Below are positions 21,126 through 31,480 of a DNA stretch of 64,000 nucleotides, one piece after another. The stretch is taken from the NCBI GenBank assembly GCA_036346405.1, contig CM070563.1, positions 31,196,816-31,260,815 on the forward strand. The letters are read 5' to 3'. Source of the stretch: Phyllostachys edulis (lineage: Eukaryota > Streptophyta > Magnoliopsida > Poales > Poaceae). Within the stretch, counting starts at the first letter, position 1. Each line of letters opens with the position of its first letter. The notes beneath the pieces were generated by a model, which had not been told where the DNA came from, did not search any database, and saw only the letters and a list, made by a program, of their open reading frames with translations. The translations under genes were made by a program, and so were the position numbers.

Positions 21126-22009
21126 TGTACACTTTACCCACATGACATAAATTCTCTAGTTTGCTTGGCATCCGCCGATACTACCTCACACTTCCTTTGG
21201 TGAGAGGTCTAGAGCACATGATGAGGCCTTTACAATGCACCATTCCACCACACCCATCCTACTCTAAGGTTTCGCCTGCATTAGGGCCCCTCTTGAGCCA
21301 AGGGAATTACATAGTCATAAAAAGACAGCTATAAAGACCACCCACACCCCAAATGGATCGACCATGATGGAACTTTGCAAATTAATTAGCCAGTCCCACG
21401 CCCACACCGAGACATGTGGTTACACAGTTATGGCATAGCCCATTATAGGCTTAGCAAGAGGTGTCTCAAAGACCGGTCCTTAACTGACTTGGGCGACAAA
21501 CCTCAACCCTGGGGCATCGGAACACACGACCCCCGTGCATGGACATGCACCAACCAAACAACCAGCTTCGCCCAAGTCCAAATCCATTTTCCATTACTTT
21601 GATTTTCAAGCCTCTATGGCACACCAATGCCATGGCCACTTGTAAAACCCCCATGACACACCAATTCCATGGCCGAAACCTCCATGACACACCAATGCCA
21701 TGGCACAAATCATTTGAATAAGTGATATTTTTGGTCAAAACTTCCCAAATCAAGATTTTGGTCTAAGCAAGACTAAGCATTCCATTTTTCAAAAGCCTCG
21801 GGTCCTCACTATTGCAAGAACCAGATTTTATCTAGGGTGACAACGGGGTTGATTCAACATAGACAGTGGCCATACCAAGGGACTAGGCATAGCTAGGAAT
21901 TGAAAGATAGGCATTGAAATAACTTAGTAAAGTAAGCGTGCATACATCTTTGAAACCGATATAAATATCTTGAAGTAATGGGCGCAACATGATCAAGAGT
22001 GTAACTTGC

Positions 22010-22075
22010 CTTGCTCAAAGACTTGAGCTTCTTCCTCTCCTTCACAGAACTCTGGCTCCTCACGGTCTTGACAAT
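22010..22075 (-). other. Solo LTR A micro-ORF, upstream exon
   Basis: 66 nt between CGTGTAG and AAG|GCAAGT. Read as 2+63+1 it gives CQDREEPEFCEGEEEAQ...FEQ without a stop. The split Gly codon joins correctly to the terminal exon at 20712 across a 1297 nt intron. Confidence 0.55.
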
Positions 22076-22276
22076 CTACACGGTAAAAAACCAAATGACT
22101 CAAATAGAGCTCCAACAAGATCCAAAAGACATCTTAATAAAATTCCAAGGTAAACCAAGAGAGAGATTGGGAGGTCAGAAGGAGGTCCAAAGAGCTTGTT
22201 GGAGGAGGTCCAGAGAATGCTCGGTTGAGCTAGGGAGTGAAAATGGGGGAAAATGAGAAAGGAAGGGCTGCCCAAG

Positions 22277-22286
22277 CTATATATAG
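22277..22286 (-). promoter_or_regulatory. TATA box of solo LTR A
   Basis: CTATATATAG in the context GGGCTGCCCAAGC...AGCTGGAGCC. The same context with TATATAAG occurs in LTR A at 37709-37717. Confidence 0.6.
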
Positions 22287-23199
22287 CTGGAGCCCTGGAG
22301 CTTTCTCATGCTATGGTATTCAGGAGTTGGTAGAAAGGACCATGAGGGCAGGTAAGAAATGTGACAAAAGCATGTCACGGGTACTGCAAAAGTGGTAGCA
22401 TTTAATGCGATTCAATAGGCATTATATGTGGGAAGACTTCCATGCTCAAGGACTCACCAAAGGATAAAAAACTGGTGTGATCGCCAAGTAGGTCCAGCCA
22501 AGACCCACAAGGAGGTCCCATGGAGACCTTGAGGAGGTCCCGCAGAGAACAAGGGGAGGTCCTGACAGTTGGATCTCCTAAAAGGAGGTCCAACGGCCAA
22601 GATTAAGTGCGAGGGGGGAGGTCTGCGGAGGTCACGAGGAGGTCCTCACCCCCAAGGGAGGTCTAGACGGTTGGATCTCTAGAAGGGAGGTCCAACAGTC
22701 AAGATCAAATGCAAACGGGGAGGTCTGCAAAGGAAAGAGGAGATCCTCACCCACAAGGGAGGTCTAGATGGTTGGATCTCCGGAAGGGAGGTCCAATGGT
22801 CTAGATCAAATACAAATGGGGAGGTCTACAATGGTAAGAGGAGATCCTCATCCGCAAGGGAGGTCTTAAACGGTTAGATCCGCAAAGGGGGCGATAGTGA
22901 GACAGGAAGCGGGAGCAGCAGGAGCCATTGGATTCCAATCGAACCACCCAAAGTAATTGGGCCGTTCGGACCACCCGAGCTAGCGCTGGATCTCAGCCAT
23001 TTAATTGGATCAGGCGGTCCAAAATGGTTGGGACGTTCGGACCGTCCGAACGCCACAGCAAATCGGACCGTCCAACAAAGATCTAAGGGCTCAGAGAGGG
23101 TGGGACGTTCGGACCATCCAAATGTCTCACCAAGATCAAACTACCCAATGCAAATCGGACGATTCATAAGCGATATAAGTGCCAACAGACAGGGAGGAG

Positions 23200-23575
23200 A
23201 TCCTGGAGGACCTGGGGAGGTCCTAAAGGACACGGGGAGGTTCAATAAAGGTAAGGGGAGGTCCTAGAGGACATGGGGAGGTCCGGTAGGACACAGGGAG
23301 GTCCAATAAAGGTAAGGGGAGATCCTAGAGGACATAGGGAGGTCCGGTAGGACATAGGGAGGTCCAATAAAGGTAAGGAGAGGTCCTAGAGTGACATAGG
23401 GAGGTCCGGTAGGACACAGGGAGGTCCAATAAAGGTAAGGAGAGGTCCTAGAGGACATGGGGAGGTCCGGTAGGACACAGGGAGGTCCAATAAAGGTAAG
23501 GGGAGGTTCTAGAGGACATGGGGAGGTTCGGTAGGACACAAGGAGGTCCAATAAAGGTTAGGGGAGGTCCTGAGA
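23200..23575. repeat. 61 bp tandem array in solo LTR A
   Basis: Six copies (starts about 23243, 23304, 23365, 23427, 23488, 23549) containing CAATAAAGGTAAGGGGAGG and GTCCGGTAGGACACAGGGAG. The related LTR at 38715-38935 has about 3.5 copies of a variant. Confidence 0.85.
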
Positions 23576-24542
23576 AGCGGTAGCACCGCAAGGTGCGGGC
23601 TGTACTACCGGGTTGGTGCCGAAGGGAACCTCCAGAGAAGGTTTCAAGGATACAAGTAACGGAGGAAAGTCCAAGTAAACACAAAGAGCTTCAACAGGGT
23701 TCCAAAGGAACTTAGATGAACGTGAGGGTGGCGTAGGCCTAGGAAGGTTTTCAAGCCAAAGAAGACCCAAGAGGGAGATTTGGACCCAGGGAGGTCCAAG
23801 CACTTGGGAGGTCTAGAGCTAAGGAGGTCTGGTCCTAAAGGAGCGTCCAAGCAAGGGAGACGTCTGGACATAAAAGAAATGCCCAGGCAGCAAGAAGGTC
23901 TAAACCTTGAAGAGATTCGAACCAACAAAGAGGTGGCCCAAATACACGGGTAGTCTAGACACACAAGAGGTCTGGACTCGCAAGAGGGTTCCAGACATAA
24001 GAGGATCTGGGCATAATGGAATGCCCAATCCAGAGAGAGGTCCAGAAGGGGAGCTCAATCCAAAATTTAGATTTCAGAGATCAAAGATATTTGAAACACA
24101 AACCTGAGCTTAGGACATCTCAGGGGTAGTTGTGACCCGAAGGGGAGGTCAAAACCGAAGAGAAACTAGAGAGGAGGTCTAGACCTAAGGGGGTCTAAAC
24201 CAAGGAGATTCGAGCCAACAAAGATGTGGTCTGAAATAAAGGAATCCAAACACAATGCGAGGGGAGATCTGACAAGGTCAAACAAGAGGGAGGTCTGGAA
24301 AGAAAAGGGCTGAGCTTAAGAGAAAGGGCAGAACTAACAGAGAAAGGAAGAGATAGCTCCAGAGAGCTCAAGCAACACCAAAAGAACCAAACTTTAGGGT
24401 AGTTGAAGTTCAGTTTAATCATTTTAAACACCCAAATTCTGAAAATCTCAAGTTAAGCTTTGAATTCTCATCAAAACAAAATGGTTCTTTTTATTTTGAA
24501 AATTTTTCAAAAAGGCTCTGAAAATCAGGGTGTTACAAGCAA

Positions 24543-25523
24543 CTAGATGGGGAGCTGTTGCAGAGGTCCCAAACGCACCAGGAGGTCCTGAAAGCTAGCA
24601 TTGCACAGACATCCTAGCTCGCTGGGGAGGTCTTTGATGTGCTCTGGACTGTGACATATTCCTCCTGAATGATTCTGAAAGCTCTCTATGGGATTCCTCA
24701 ATGAGCAAGGCCTTGTTTACGAGAGGCTGAAAATCTGCATAGTCATTTCCAATGACCTGAACCTTCAGACTGGGGTTGAGTCCTCACTTAAAATTCTTCT
24801 GCTTGGCATCATCGATGGCAACATCTTCTGGAGCATAACGTGCCAATTGAGTGAATTTGTTGAGGTATTCACCCACTGACAAGCTCCCTTGTCACAGCTC
24901 ACGGAACTTGTTCTTCTTCATTTCAACCATCCCATCTGGGACATGGGAATGACAAAAGCTTCAGAGAACTCGGTCCAAGTGATACTTTGGTGGTCTGCAT
25001 GGGTGGCACAAAAATTCTCCCACCATTCTGCTGCTGGGCCTTCAAGTTGATGTGGTGCATACAAAACTTTCTCTCGGTCGTTGCATTGAGCAATGGCGAG
25101 CTTCTTGTCAGTCGAGCGCAACCAGTCATCAGCATCCAAGGGCTCAGGGGAAATCCACCAGCCTTGACTGAGGAAACACTAGAGTTGGGGGCTGCATGGC
25201 AACTATCTGGTTGTTCTGATTCATCATGGCGAGGAGGGCGGCAGCTGTCTGACTTTGCTGAGCCATCATCTGATTCATATTCTGCATCATGGCACTCATC
25301 AACTGAGCTTGAGCTGCCATCAACTGCCCCAGACTTTGCTCTGAAGTTGCTGCTAGAGGAGATGGGGGTGATGGCAAGGAGGGATCCACTAGATCATCTT
25401 GACTTGCAGAGCTACGGGTCTGAACGATCTGCAAGAAGCTCCTTAGGTTTATAAGACAAGGAAAAGAAAGCACAAAAGATGAGAGGGAAAAGCACCATAG
25501 ACGAGTGAGAGCCAGAAAGAAAG
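24543..25523 (-). pseudogene. C: N-terminal and core gag (decayed)
   Basis: The start is probably at 25426-25428, where ATC stands in place of ATG before VQTRSSASQDD. It is followed by a Met/Gln-rich segment (MMQNMNQMMAQQ, about 25260-25290), then DADDWLRSTDKKLAIAQC and AAEWWENF (24918-25139), the capsid-like region of chromovirus-type gag. Left of 24918 the frame is shifted, but ESFRR..MSQS fragments follow to the solo LTR. Stops are at 25141-25143 and after about 24920. Confidence 0.75.
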
Positions 25524-25808
25524 TGTCGGGACCCCGAGTATGCAATCCCGGGACCCTCTGTGAATTCTGAGCTAGTCTCAGATCAGTAGCTAGCTCACAC
25601 AGTTTCAACATTGATGTAATCATATCCATACAACCAACTATAGATGAAGCAGACAAATTAATAATATTTAGCAAAAGGACCTTATGGTCAAGTCTTACAA
25701 AGGTTGCCACACAGGGCTAAAGATAACAGAGTAAACTTGCAGTGGAGAACAAAACATCTGGTGGAAGCCATCCGACATGCACACAGGCAATCGAGTGAAG
25801 GACGCGAC

Positions 25809-25883
25809 CTAATTCGCATAGTCTTCAAAGAAGTCTTCTTCATAGAACTCGTTGCTTCCGTGTTCTTCTTCAAGGATCGACAA
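25809..25883 (-). other. LTR B (3' copy) micro-ORF, terminal exon
   Basis: 75 nt after acceptor CCTCACAG. It ends YEEDFFEDYAN and TAG, but in this copy that frame is off by one relative to the expected phase. The 5' LTR copy (31010-31083, 74 nt) is in phase, with one internal TGA. Confidence 0.4.
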
Positions 25884-25903
25884 CTGTGAGGGCATAAAGC
25901 CGT

Positions 25904-25922
25904 GAGTACTTTGAATGTACTC
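25904..25922 (-). other. Pre-acceptor hairpin in LTR B
   Basis: GAGTACTTTGAATGTACTC, arms GAGTAC/GTACTC; ends about 20 nt before the acceptor at 25884. Confidence 0.55.
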
Positions 25923-26189
25923 AACAAGTCGCAAAGAAATGCATGCAAGTAATATTCATGCAAGGTTTGACAAGGATAGCTTTATGGCTATTTTGCAGAA
26001 AGCAATATTTGACATTAAATACAAGAAGTAGATTGCAAAGCACAATTTAAAAGATTAATACATAAGTAATCAATTTTCTTTGAAACAACTAGTGAACACC
26101 TGCTCACTTCCCAACCATCAACCATCTACAAGATTCACCAACCCATTCCAACATTTTCGACAAAAGTCTACCCTTGCGTGAAATCACCG

Positions 26190-26235
26190 TGCATGTCCAT
26201 AATCGGGACACGGCTATTCAATAGTTTTACACTCG
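26190..26235 (-). other. Palindrome block in 3' LTR of B (with single-base losses)
   Basis: CTATTCAATAG (26214-26224) followed by CTCGCAAAG. The 5' LTR of the same element has the full CTATTCGAATAG and CTCTGCAGAG. Confidence 0.6.
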
Positions 26236-27217
26236 CAAAGGTTGTACAATTTTGACCCACAAGACACTAATTTCTAGTTTGTTCTAAGATATATCTATGC
26301 CACCGCCACTACCTTAGGTAAGCAATCTAGAGTACGTGACAAGGTTTTTACAAAGCTCTATTTTAACTCGGATCTCGCCTGCTGAGGTTTCGCCATTCTC
26401 GGGCCCCTCTTGCGCCGCTTATCAACCTTTGACAGAAACCGAATCAAAACTTTGTCAATAGTCGACTGTGTCTATCCCGCCTAGACATGTGGTTGTACGG
26501 TTAAGGCCCAGATCAATGGTTCAAGGTTAAGTCCTTAATGGTTGCTCAGGCGAGACTTTTCGCTTTCCATGTGCCTCGCGCACCTAAGTACCTCCCGTAC
26601 CCTATAATGTGCCTCCCGCATTCCTCCTTTACCATCCAACTGCTCGCCTGAGCTTAAACCATTTTCGTTCAACCCGGCCAAATGACAAAGCCTTGCCATG
26701 GCACAACAAATTTATCAACAAGGGCGCTGCCACAATTCCATAGCTCATTTAGTCAAGATTATCATTGTTGTCTAACCCTACCAAAGGACCACCCATCCCC
26801 AAGACACAAAATTTTAGTTATGGCGGCAATGATGCCGTGGCAACACACAGCCACACTTCGCATTATTAGCAACACAGGTCGTTACTACACAAGCCACAAA
26901 CCATGTGCGCTAGGGCAAATTAACATTTATTGAATCATGAGATCGAGACCAACGTCTACTAGAGCATGACTAAGCATAATACTCACTCATGTTGGTATTG
27001 CAATAATGTCCAACCAATAATTAACTATCCTAAGGTGTCCAAGGATCATGTCATTCAAGGATACATGTCATTCACAAATTATCACGGAGGCATAATGGCA
27101 ATTAGGTAATTAACTAATTCCCGAAACCGTTTATTATAAAATTAGCGATGCATGTTTATATCAAACAATATACTTTTATAAATATGGGTTCAATATGATC
27201 AAAGGTCTACGACTTGC

Positions 27218-27280
27218 CTTCGTTGAAGAGTTGAGATGCTTCGGTCGTCGGGTTCACGAAGTCTTCTGGAACGCCGGAAT
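27218..27280 (-). other. LTR B micro-ORF, upstream exon
   Basis: 63 nt (2+60+1) between CGTATAG and AAG|GCAAGT, encoding SGVPEDFVNPTTEASQLFNE with no stop. Intron to the terminal exon 1.33 kb. Confidence 0.5.
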
Positions 27281-28026
27281 CTATACGTGTGAACAAAGCT
27301 AAATAAATAAAACAACTCCAAATAAAATTCAAATAATTACCAAATAAATACTAGTAGGAGGATAAGGAATTTAGATGAATTTAGAAATTTGAATCACTCA
27401 AATCGGAGTTCGAATGAAGAAGTTATGGCCAAAGGAAGTTGGAAAAACACATAAAATGATAGATTTAGGGATTTTCCAGATTTTCCGAATTATTTTTCAA
27501 TAGGAAATCCGATGAAATGCTGCGCGGGTGCTGACATGTCAGCAAAAGGGCTGACGTGACGCCACGCGGTGCTGATGTGGAGCCACCTCAAGATCGCCAC
27601 GCCGACCGAGCGGCGGCAAGACGGAGACTAAGGGCTCGCGCGTGAATCCATGGGCGCCCAAAGGACCGACGAGGGTACCTACACGAAGAGGGAGTTGCGG
27701 TGATGCTGGTGCGCGTGGTGTCGAGGACGCGGCGGCAAAGGGAGGCCAGCGACGAGGACGAAGAGCGGCGGAGGCGGCGGCTCGAAGGCGGCGGTGGGGT
27801 TCTAGTGGCCTTCGGGCGGAGTTAAGGTGCGCACCAGGTGCACCGCGATGAGGCGGTGCCGGTAGTGTAGGCGACGGTGGCCAAAGAGGCTTGACAGCGG
27901 CGGCGGGTGCGACGAAGCGAAACTTGGCGGCGGCGGTTGGAGCTCCAAATCTGTCGAGCTCGGAGGGAGAGAGGGAGAGTGAGTGGGGGGAGAAGCTAGA
28001 GGAGGCCGAGGGCTTCACAGTGCTCG

Positions 28027-28035
28027 CCTTAAATA
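28027..28035 (-). promoter_or_regulatory. TATA box of LTR B
   Basis: TATTTAAGG in minus sense, about 860 bp into the LTR, followed downstream by the GC-rich leader. Confidence 0.5.
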
Positions 28036-28890
28036 GGCGTGTGGATGGCCCGAGGACGAGAGAACATCGCGGAGGTCGCTTCGGTCATTAATGGCGGCTT
28101 GACCCAGCGCGGTAAGGGGCTAGCAGGGCATGGGGGGGGGACGTGGGGCGGCAGCGGGTGCGACGGAGGCAGGAGGTAACGCGGCGTAGGACGGGATGGG
28201 GAGTGGGTGGCGGCAGGGAGTCGGTGGAAAACGCGGCGCCGGCGTGGACGCCGCGCCCACTTGGCAAGGGTGCTGTACCCGCGCGAGGAAGAAGATGACC
28301 CGAGCGGCGAGGGCGACTGACAAGGCGGGCCCACCGGTAGCGAGAGAGAGGAGAGAACGGGGAAGGGCGCGGTGGATGCGAGCCGTCCAATCCAGATCGG
28401 ATGGCGTCCGATCGGGGCACTGTGCTGCGCGACTGGGCCGGCGAAGCGGGCCGCGTGGGGAAAATAGGAACAGGCCGAAGGAATTCGTTCCAAGAGCCGG
28501 AGGGAGATTTTAAAAAGCTTTTCGAATTAAGAAAATACCAAAAAAGCAAAAGAATTTTTAGAAAATAGCTAAAGCCATCCAAAAATTCTAGGAAAATTCA
28601 CAGAAATCCCTTGAATTATTTAGAACTTAATAAAAATATTTTCAGCTTAACTTTTGCTTTTAGTTTTTGTAAATAATTATTTTTAACTTAGGGCAAAAGG
28701 AAAAACCAATTTAAAATCCAACAAAACTCAACTAAACCAACTTGCATTAGTTGAAGTTTTAATTAATTCAAATTAAATTGCTTTTAAAATTCTAAATTAC
28801 AAATTAAGCTTTGGTGAATTAATAAAACCAAATGGTTACTTTTTAGATTTTGAAAATTTTCAAAAAGGCCTTGGAAATTGGGATGTTACA

Positions 28891-28906
28891 AACCTACACC
28901 CCTTAA
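28891..28906 (-). other. Polypurine tract of B
   Basis: Minus sense AAGGGGTGTAGGTT directly before the 3' LTR start. The same text is found at C (19834) and a variant at E (40010). Confidence 0.75.
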
Positions 28907-30183
28907 ACGGAATCTCGACCCCGAGATTCGAGCTGACTAGAGAATAGGTTTGGGAACTCGAACTTGTCTCACTCTTCCAAGCGACTTTCTCTTTCGAGCA
29001 AAACCGAAACTGCACAGAGGCTGCACTGACTAAGAAATTACCAGGAATGATGTGTTGAACTGGCTCGATGGTGACTTGATTCACTTGACCTCTTGCAGGA
29101 GGAACTGAAGTCCTGGTGGCTTGACCGGAAGTCTGAGTTGTTCCTTGGCCTGCTCCTGGGGTAGTAATTCTGGCTGGTGTAGCTCCCAAGTTGAATGGAT
29201 TTGGAGTCATGGCTCGACGTTTCTGTGGGCAACTGTGAGCATAATGACCTATCTGGTGGCATCTATAACAAGTGACTCCTGGGGCTGGATTGTTGCTTCC
29301 CTGAGGTTGGTTGTTGTTGCTGAATCCTAAAACAGCTAGGCGAGGTGTTGGTGCGGTAGTTCTGAATGCGACAGGAGGAGTGAAACGGACAGGATGCTAT
29401 ACATCCATTCTGAATCTCTGTGGATGGTTTTGATGAGACTCTTGCGGCACCATCTTCCTCTTACGGGACTTGTACAACTGATGTTGAGCGTCTTCTTGCA
29501 CCAAGGCTTTGTTGACCATCTGTTGGAAATTGGGATAGTCGACTGACACCAATTGTACTTTGAGGTTGGGGTTAAGTCCTTCCATAAAATGCCAGATCTT
29601 AGCTTCTTCGGTTGCAACGTCTTCCGGTGCATACCTTGATAGTTGAGTGAATTGGTTGAGATACTCTAACACGCTAAGATTGCCTTGTTGCAGTTTAAGG
29701 AACTCTCGCTTTTTCATCTCCATCATTCCCAAAGGAATGTGCGCCATACGGAAAGCAGCAGAAAACTCCTGCCAAGATATATCCTGAACATTCTAACGGG
29801 CTACGCAAAGAATTTTCCCACCAAAGTTGTCGCAAAGGTCATGGAGTTGATGGGCAGCATAGAGGACTTTCTCCTGATCATTGCACTGAGCCAAGATAAG
29901 TTTCTTCTCAACATCCTTTAACCAGTCATTAGCTTCTAGTGGATCAATTGAACCGACGAAAATGGGTGGCCTAGTTCTCATGAACTCTCCAAGTCTGGAC
30001 TGAGGTGGAAAGGCTAGAGCTTGAGCTGGGGCTGGTGCAAGTTGATTAACTTGATTCTGAACAAGTGCCTAAAGTAGTTGCAGTTGCATGGCCATCATCT
30101 GTTCCAGGTTCATTTGGGGCTGACCAGGAGGTGGTGGCGGAAGGGGCTCTTCTTGACTTGTAGAGTCATGGGTCTCGAACCAT
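28907..30183 (-). pseudogene. B gag (decayed, no pol)
   Basis: Start ATG at 30183, followed by a one-base insertion (GTTCGAGACC where the sister has GTTCAGACC). After that one frame runs from about 30170 to the purine tract, with three in-frame TAG stops (30069-30071, 29793-29795, 29397-29399) at positions where Gln (CAG) is plausible. Domains: proline-rich N-terminus, MMAMQLQ, TRPPIF..LEANDWL, capsid core with LNQFTQLSRYAPEDV, zinc knuckle CYRCHQIGHYAHSC (about 29235-29275), then about 115 codons ending at the LTR. No protease motif follows. Confidence 0.8.
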
Positions 30184-30710
30184 CTCGCACAAGTCTTCCT
30201 GTGTTTAAAAGACACGAGGAAGAAAGCATAGTAGGTGAGAGGGAAAAGCATGAAGACGAGCGAGATCAAGGGAGAAAGATAGAACAACCTAACTGGGGAA
30301 AGTTGGTTTTACCCAAGGAACCAATAGCCAAAAAGCTATCAAGAGGCAAAGAAAACTCAAGCCGAGGGTCCTATTAACCTAACTAAACGACATCGACTTA
30401 GAAGGGTAACTTACTAGAGCACTTCTAATCTAACTTATATGGATGGTCGACTTGAACCAAGGTTCGAACTTATAGAGATTACCGAGATGAGAAGGATCAA
30501 TTTAAATTTAGAAACAAAGTTTCAGAAGGGATAAGATAAAGAACTTATGGATGATATGGGGAAAGTTTAGAATAAGATGAGAGAAGAATAGAGTAAGATG
30601 GGAGAAGAATAACTACTCATGTTAATCTGTTGGTTTGATTTAGAAACTAACTTTTGAACCTTTCAACTAAACGACCATGCTAACTAAGGTGACGTCCTAC
30701 AGTCGATATG
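30184..30710 (-). other. B 5' leader
   Basis: Purine-rich non-coding leader between primer site and gag. I see no gene. A related leader precedes gag in C (25430-25523) and A (35181-35677). Confidence 0.6.
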
Positions 30711-30722
30711 GCTCTGATACCA
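30711..30722 (-). other. Primer binding site of B (iMet)
   Basis: Minus strand TGGTATCAGAGC, exact iMet-tRNA primer core, four bases from the LTR. Confidence 0.9.
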
Positions 30723-30726
30723 TCTC

Positions 30727-31480
30727 TGTCGGGACCCCGAGTATGCAATCTCGACCCTCTCGTATTCTCGAACTAGTCCCGCATCAAGAGCTAGCTCACA
30801 CAGCTTCAACATTGATGTAATCATATCCATACAACCAACTATAGATGAAGCAAACAAATTAATAATATTTAGCAAAAGGACCTTATGGTCAAGTCTTACA
30901 AAGGTTGCCACACAAGGCTAAATATAACAGAGTAAACTTGCAGCGGAGAACAAAACATCTAGTGGAAGCCATCCGACATGCCCACAGGTAATCGAGTGGA
31001 GGACGCGACCTAATTCGCATAGTCTTCAAAGAAGTCTTCTTCACGTAACTCGCTTTTCCGTGTTCTTCTTCAAGGATCGACAACTGTGAGGGCATAAAGC
31101 CGTAGTATTTTGAATGTACTTAGCAAGTCGCAAAGAAATGTATGCAAGTAATATTCATGCAAGGTTTGACAAGGATAGCTTTATGGCTATTTTGCAGAAA
31201 GTAATATTTGACATTAAATATAGTAAGTAGATTGCAAAGCACAATTTAAAAGATTAATACATAAGTAATCAATTTTCTTTGAAACAACTAGTGAACACCC
31301 TGTTCACTTCCCAACCATCAACCATTTACAAGATTCGACCAACCCATTCCAACATTTTCGACAAAAGTCTACCCCTTGCGTGAAATCACCGGGCATGTCC
31401 ACAACTGGGGACACGGCTATTCGAATAGTTTTACACTCTGCAGAGGTTGTATAGCTTGACCCAAAAGACACGAATTTCTA
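30727..31480 (-). repeat. 5' LTR of B, truncated
   Basis: Matches the 3' LTR from its TGTCGGGACCCC end through the palindrome block (CTATTCGAATAG 31417-31428; CTCTGCAGAG 31436-31445). It stops after GACACGAATTTCTA, about 750 bp in. Terminal micro-exon at 31010-31083. Confidence 0.85.
31010..31083 (-). other. LTR B (5' copy) micro-ORF, terminal exon
   Basis: 74 nt (2+24 codons) in the expected phase, ending REEDFFEDYAN and TAG; one internal TGA. Confidence 0.4.

Larger units (their letters stand above)
20210..24537 (-). mobile_element. Solo LTR of family A (4.33 kb)
   Basis: Minus sense TGTAACACCCTGA...GGGTCGTCACA, flanked by AGCAA duplications and by the two halves of the C gag, so it is a complete solo LTR formed by LTR-LTR recombination. 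It matches LTR 35692-39132 over its ends and main blocks but is ~0.9 kb longer, partly through tandem arrays. Contents: palindromic GGACCTCCTGGGAGGTCC-type repeats (20225-20400), micro-exons (20672-20712, 22010-22075), palindrome block (21085-21123), TATA (22277-22286), GAGGTC-rich arrays (22500-22880) and a 61 bp array (23200-23575). No coding domain. Confidence 0.9.
15578..25523 (-). mobile_element. C: gag-only (non-autonomous) LTR element, 5' LTR missing
   Basis: Minus-oriented. The 3' LTR is 15578-19833, then purine tract and gag 3' end (19834-20209), solo LTR A inserted with TSD AGCAA, then the rest of gag (24543-25523). The zinc knuckle is followed directly by the purine tract: no protease, RT, RNase H or integrase. 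The same arrangement occurs in element B. At 25523 the gag leader is cut by the 3' LTR of B (TSD not verifiable); the primer site and 5' LTR of C are gone, probably in the deletion at 31480. About 195 bp of the outer LTR end is missing on the left, displaced by D. Confidence 0.75.
25524..28890 (-). repeat. 3' LTR of B (3.37 kb)
   Basis: Minus sense TGTAACATCCC (28890) to GGGGTCCCGACA (25524). It contains TATA (28027-28035), a GC-rich Ala/Pro-coding-like stretch 27540-28500 typical of transcribed LTR leaders, micro-exons, palindrome block and pre-acceptor hairpin. The long ORFs at 27539-28018 and 28029-28582 are, I think, compositional. Confidence 0.88.
25524..31480 (-). mobile_element. B: gag-only LTR element, 5' LTR truncated
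   Basis: Minus-oriented, inserted in the gag leader of C. 3' LTR 25524-28890, purine tract at 28891, gag 28900-30183, iMet primer site 30711-30722, 5' LTR 30727-31480 (cut). The internal region is 1.84 kb and has no pol. A second element (C) shares the same gag-to-purine-tract layout, so the pol-less form is probably a family trait and not a random deletion. The 5' LTR stops mid-way at 31480 where integrase of A begins. Confidence 0.8.

Noticed and set aside
27539..28582. Ala/Pro/Arg-rich ORFs of 105-164 codons on both strands
   Set aside because: GC-rich transcribed leader of LTR B; several overlapping frames on both strands are open at once, which points to composition, not coding.
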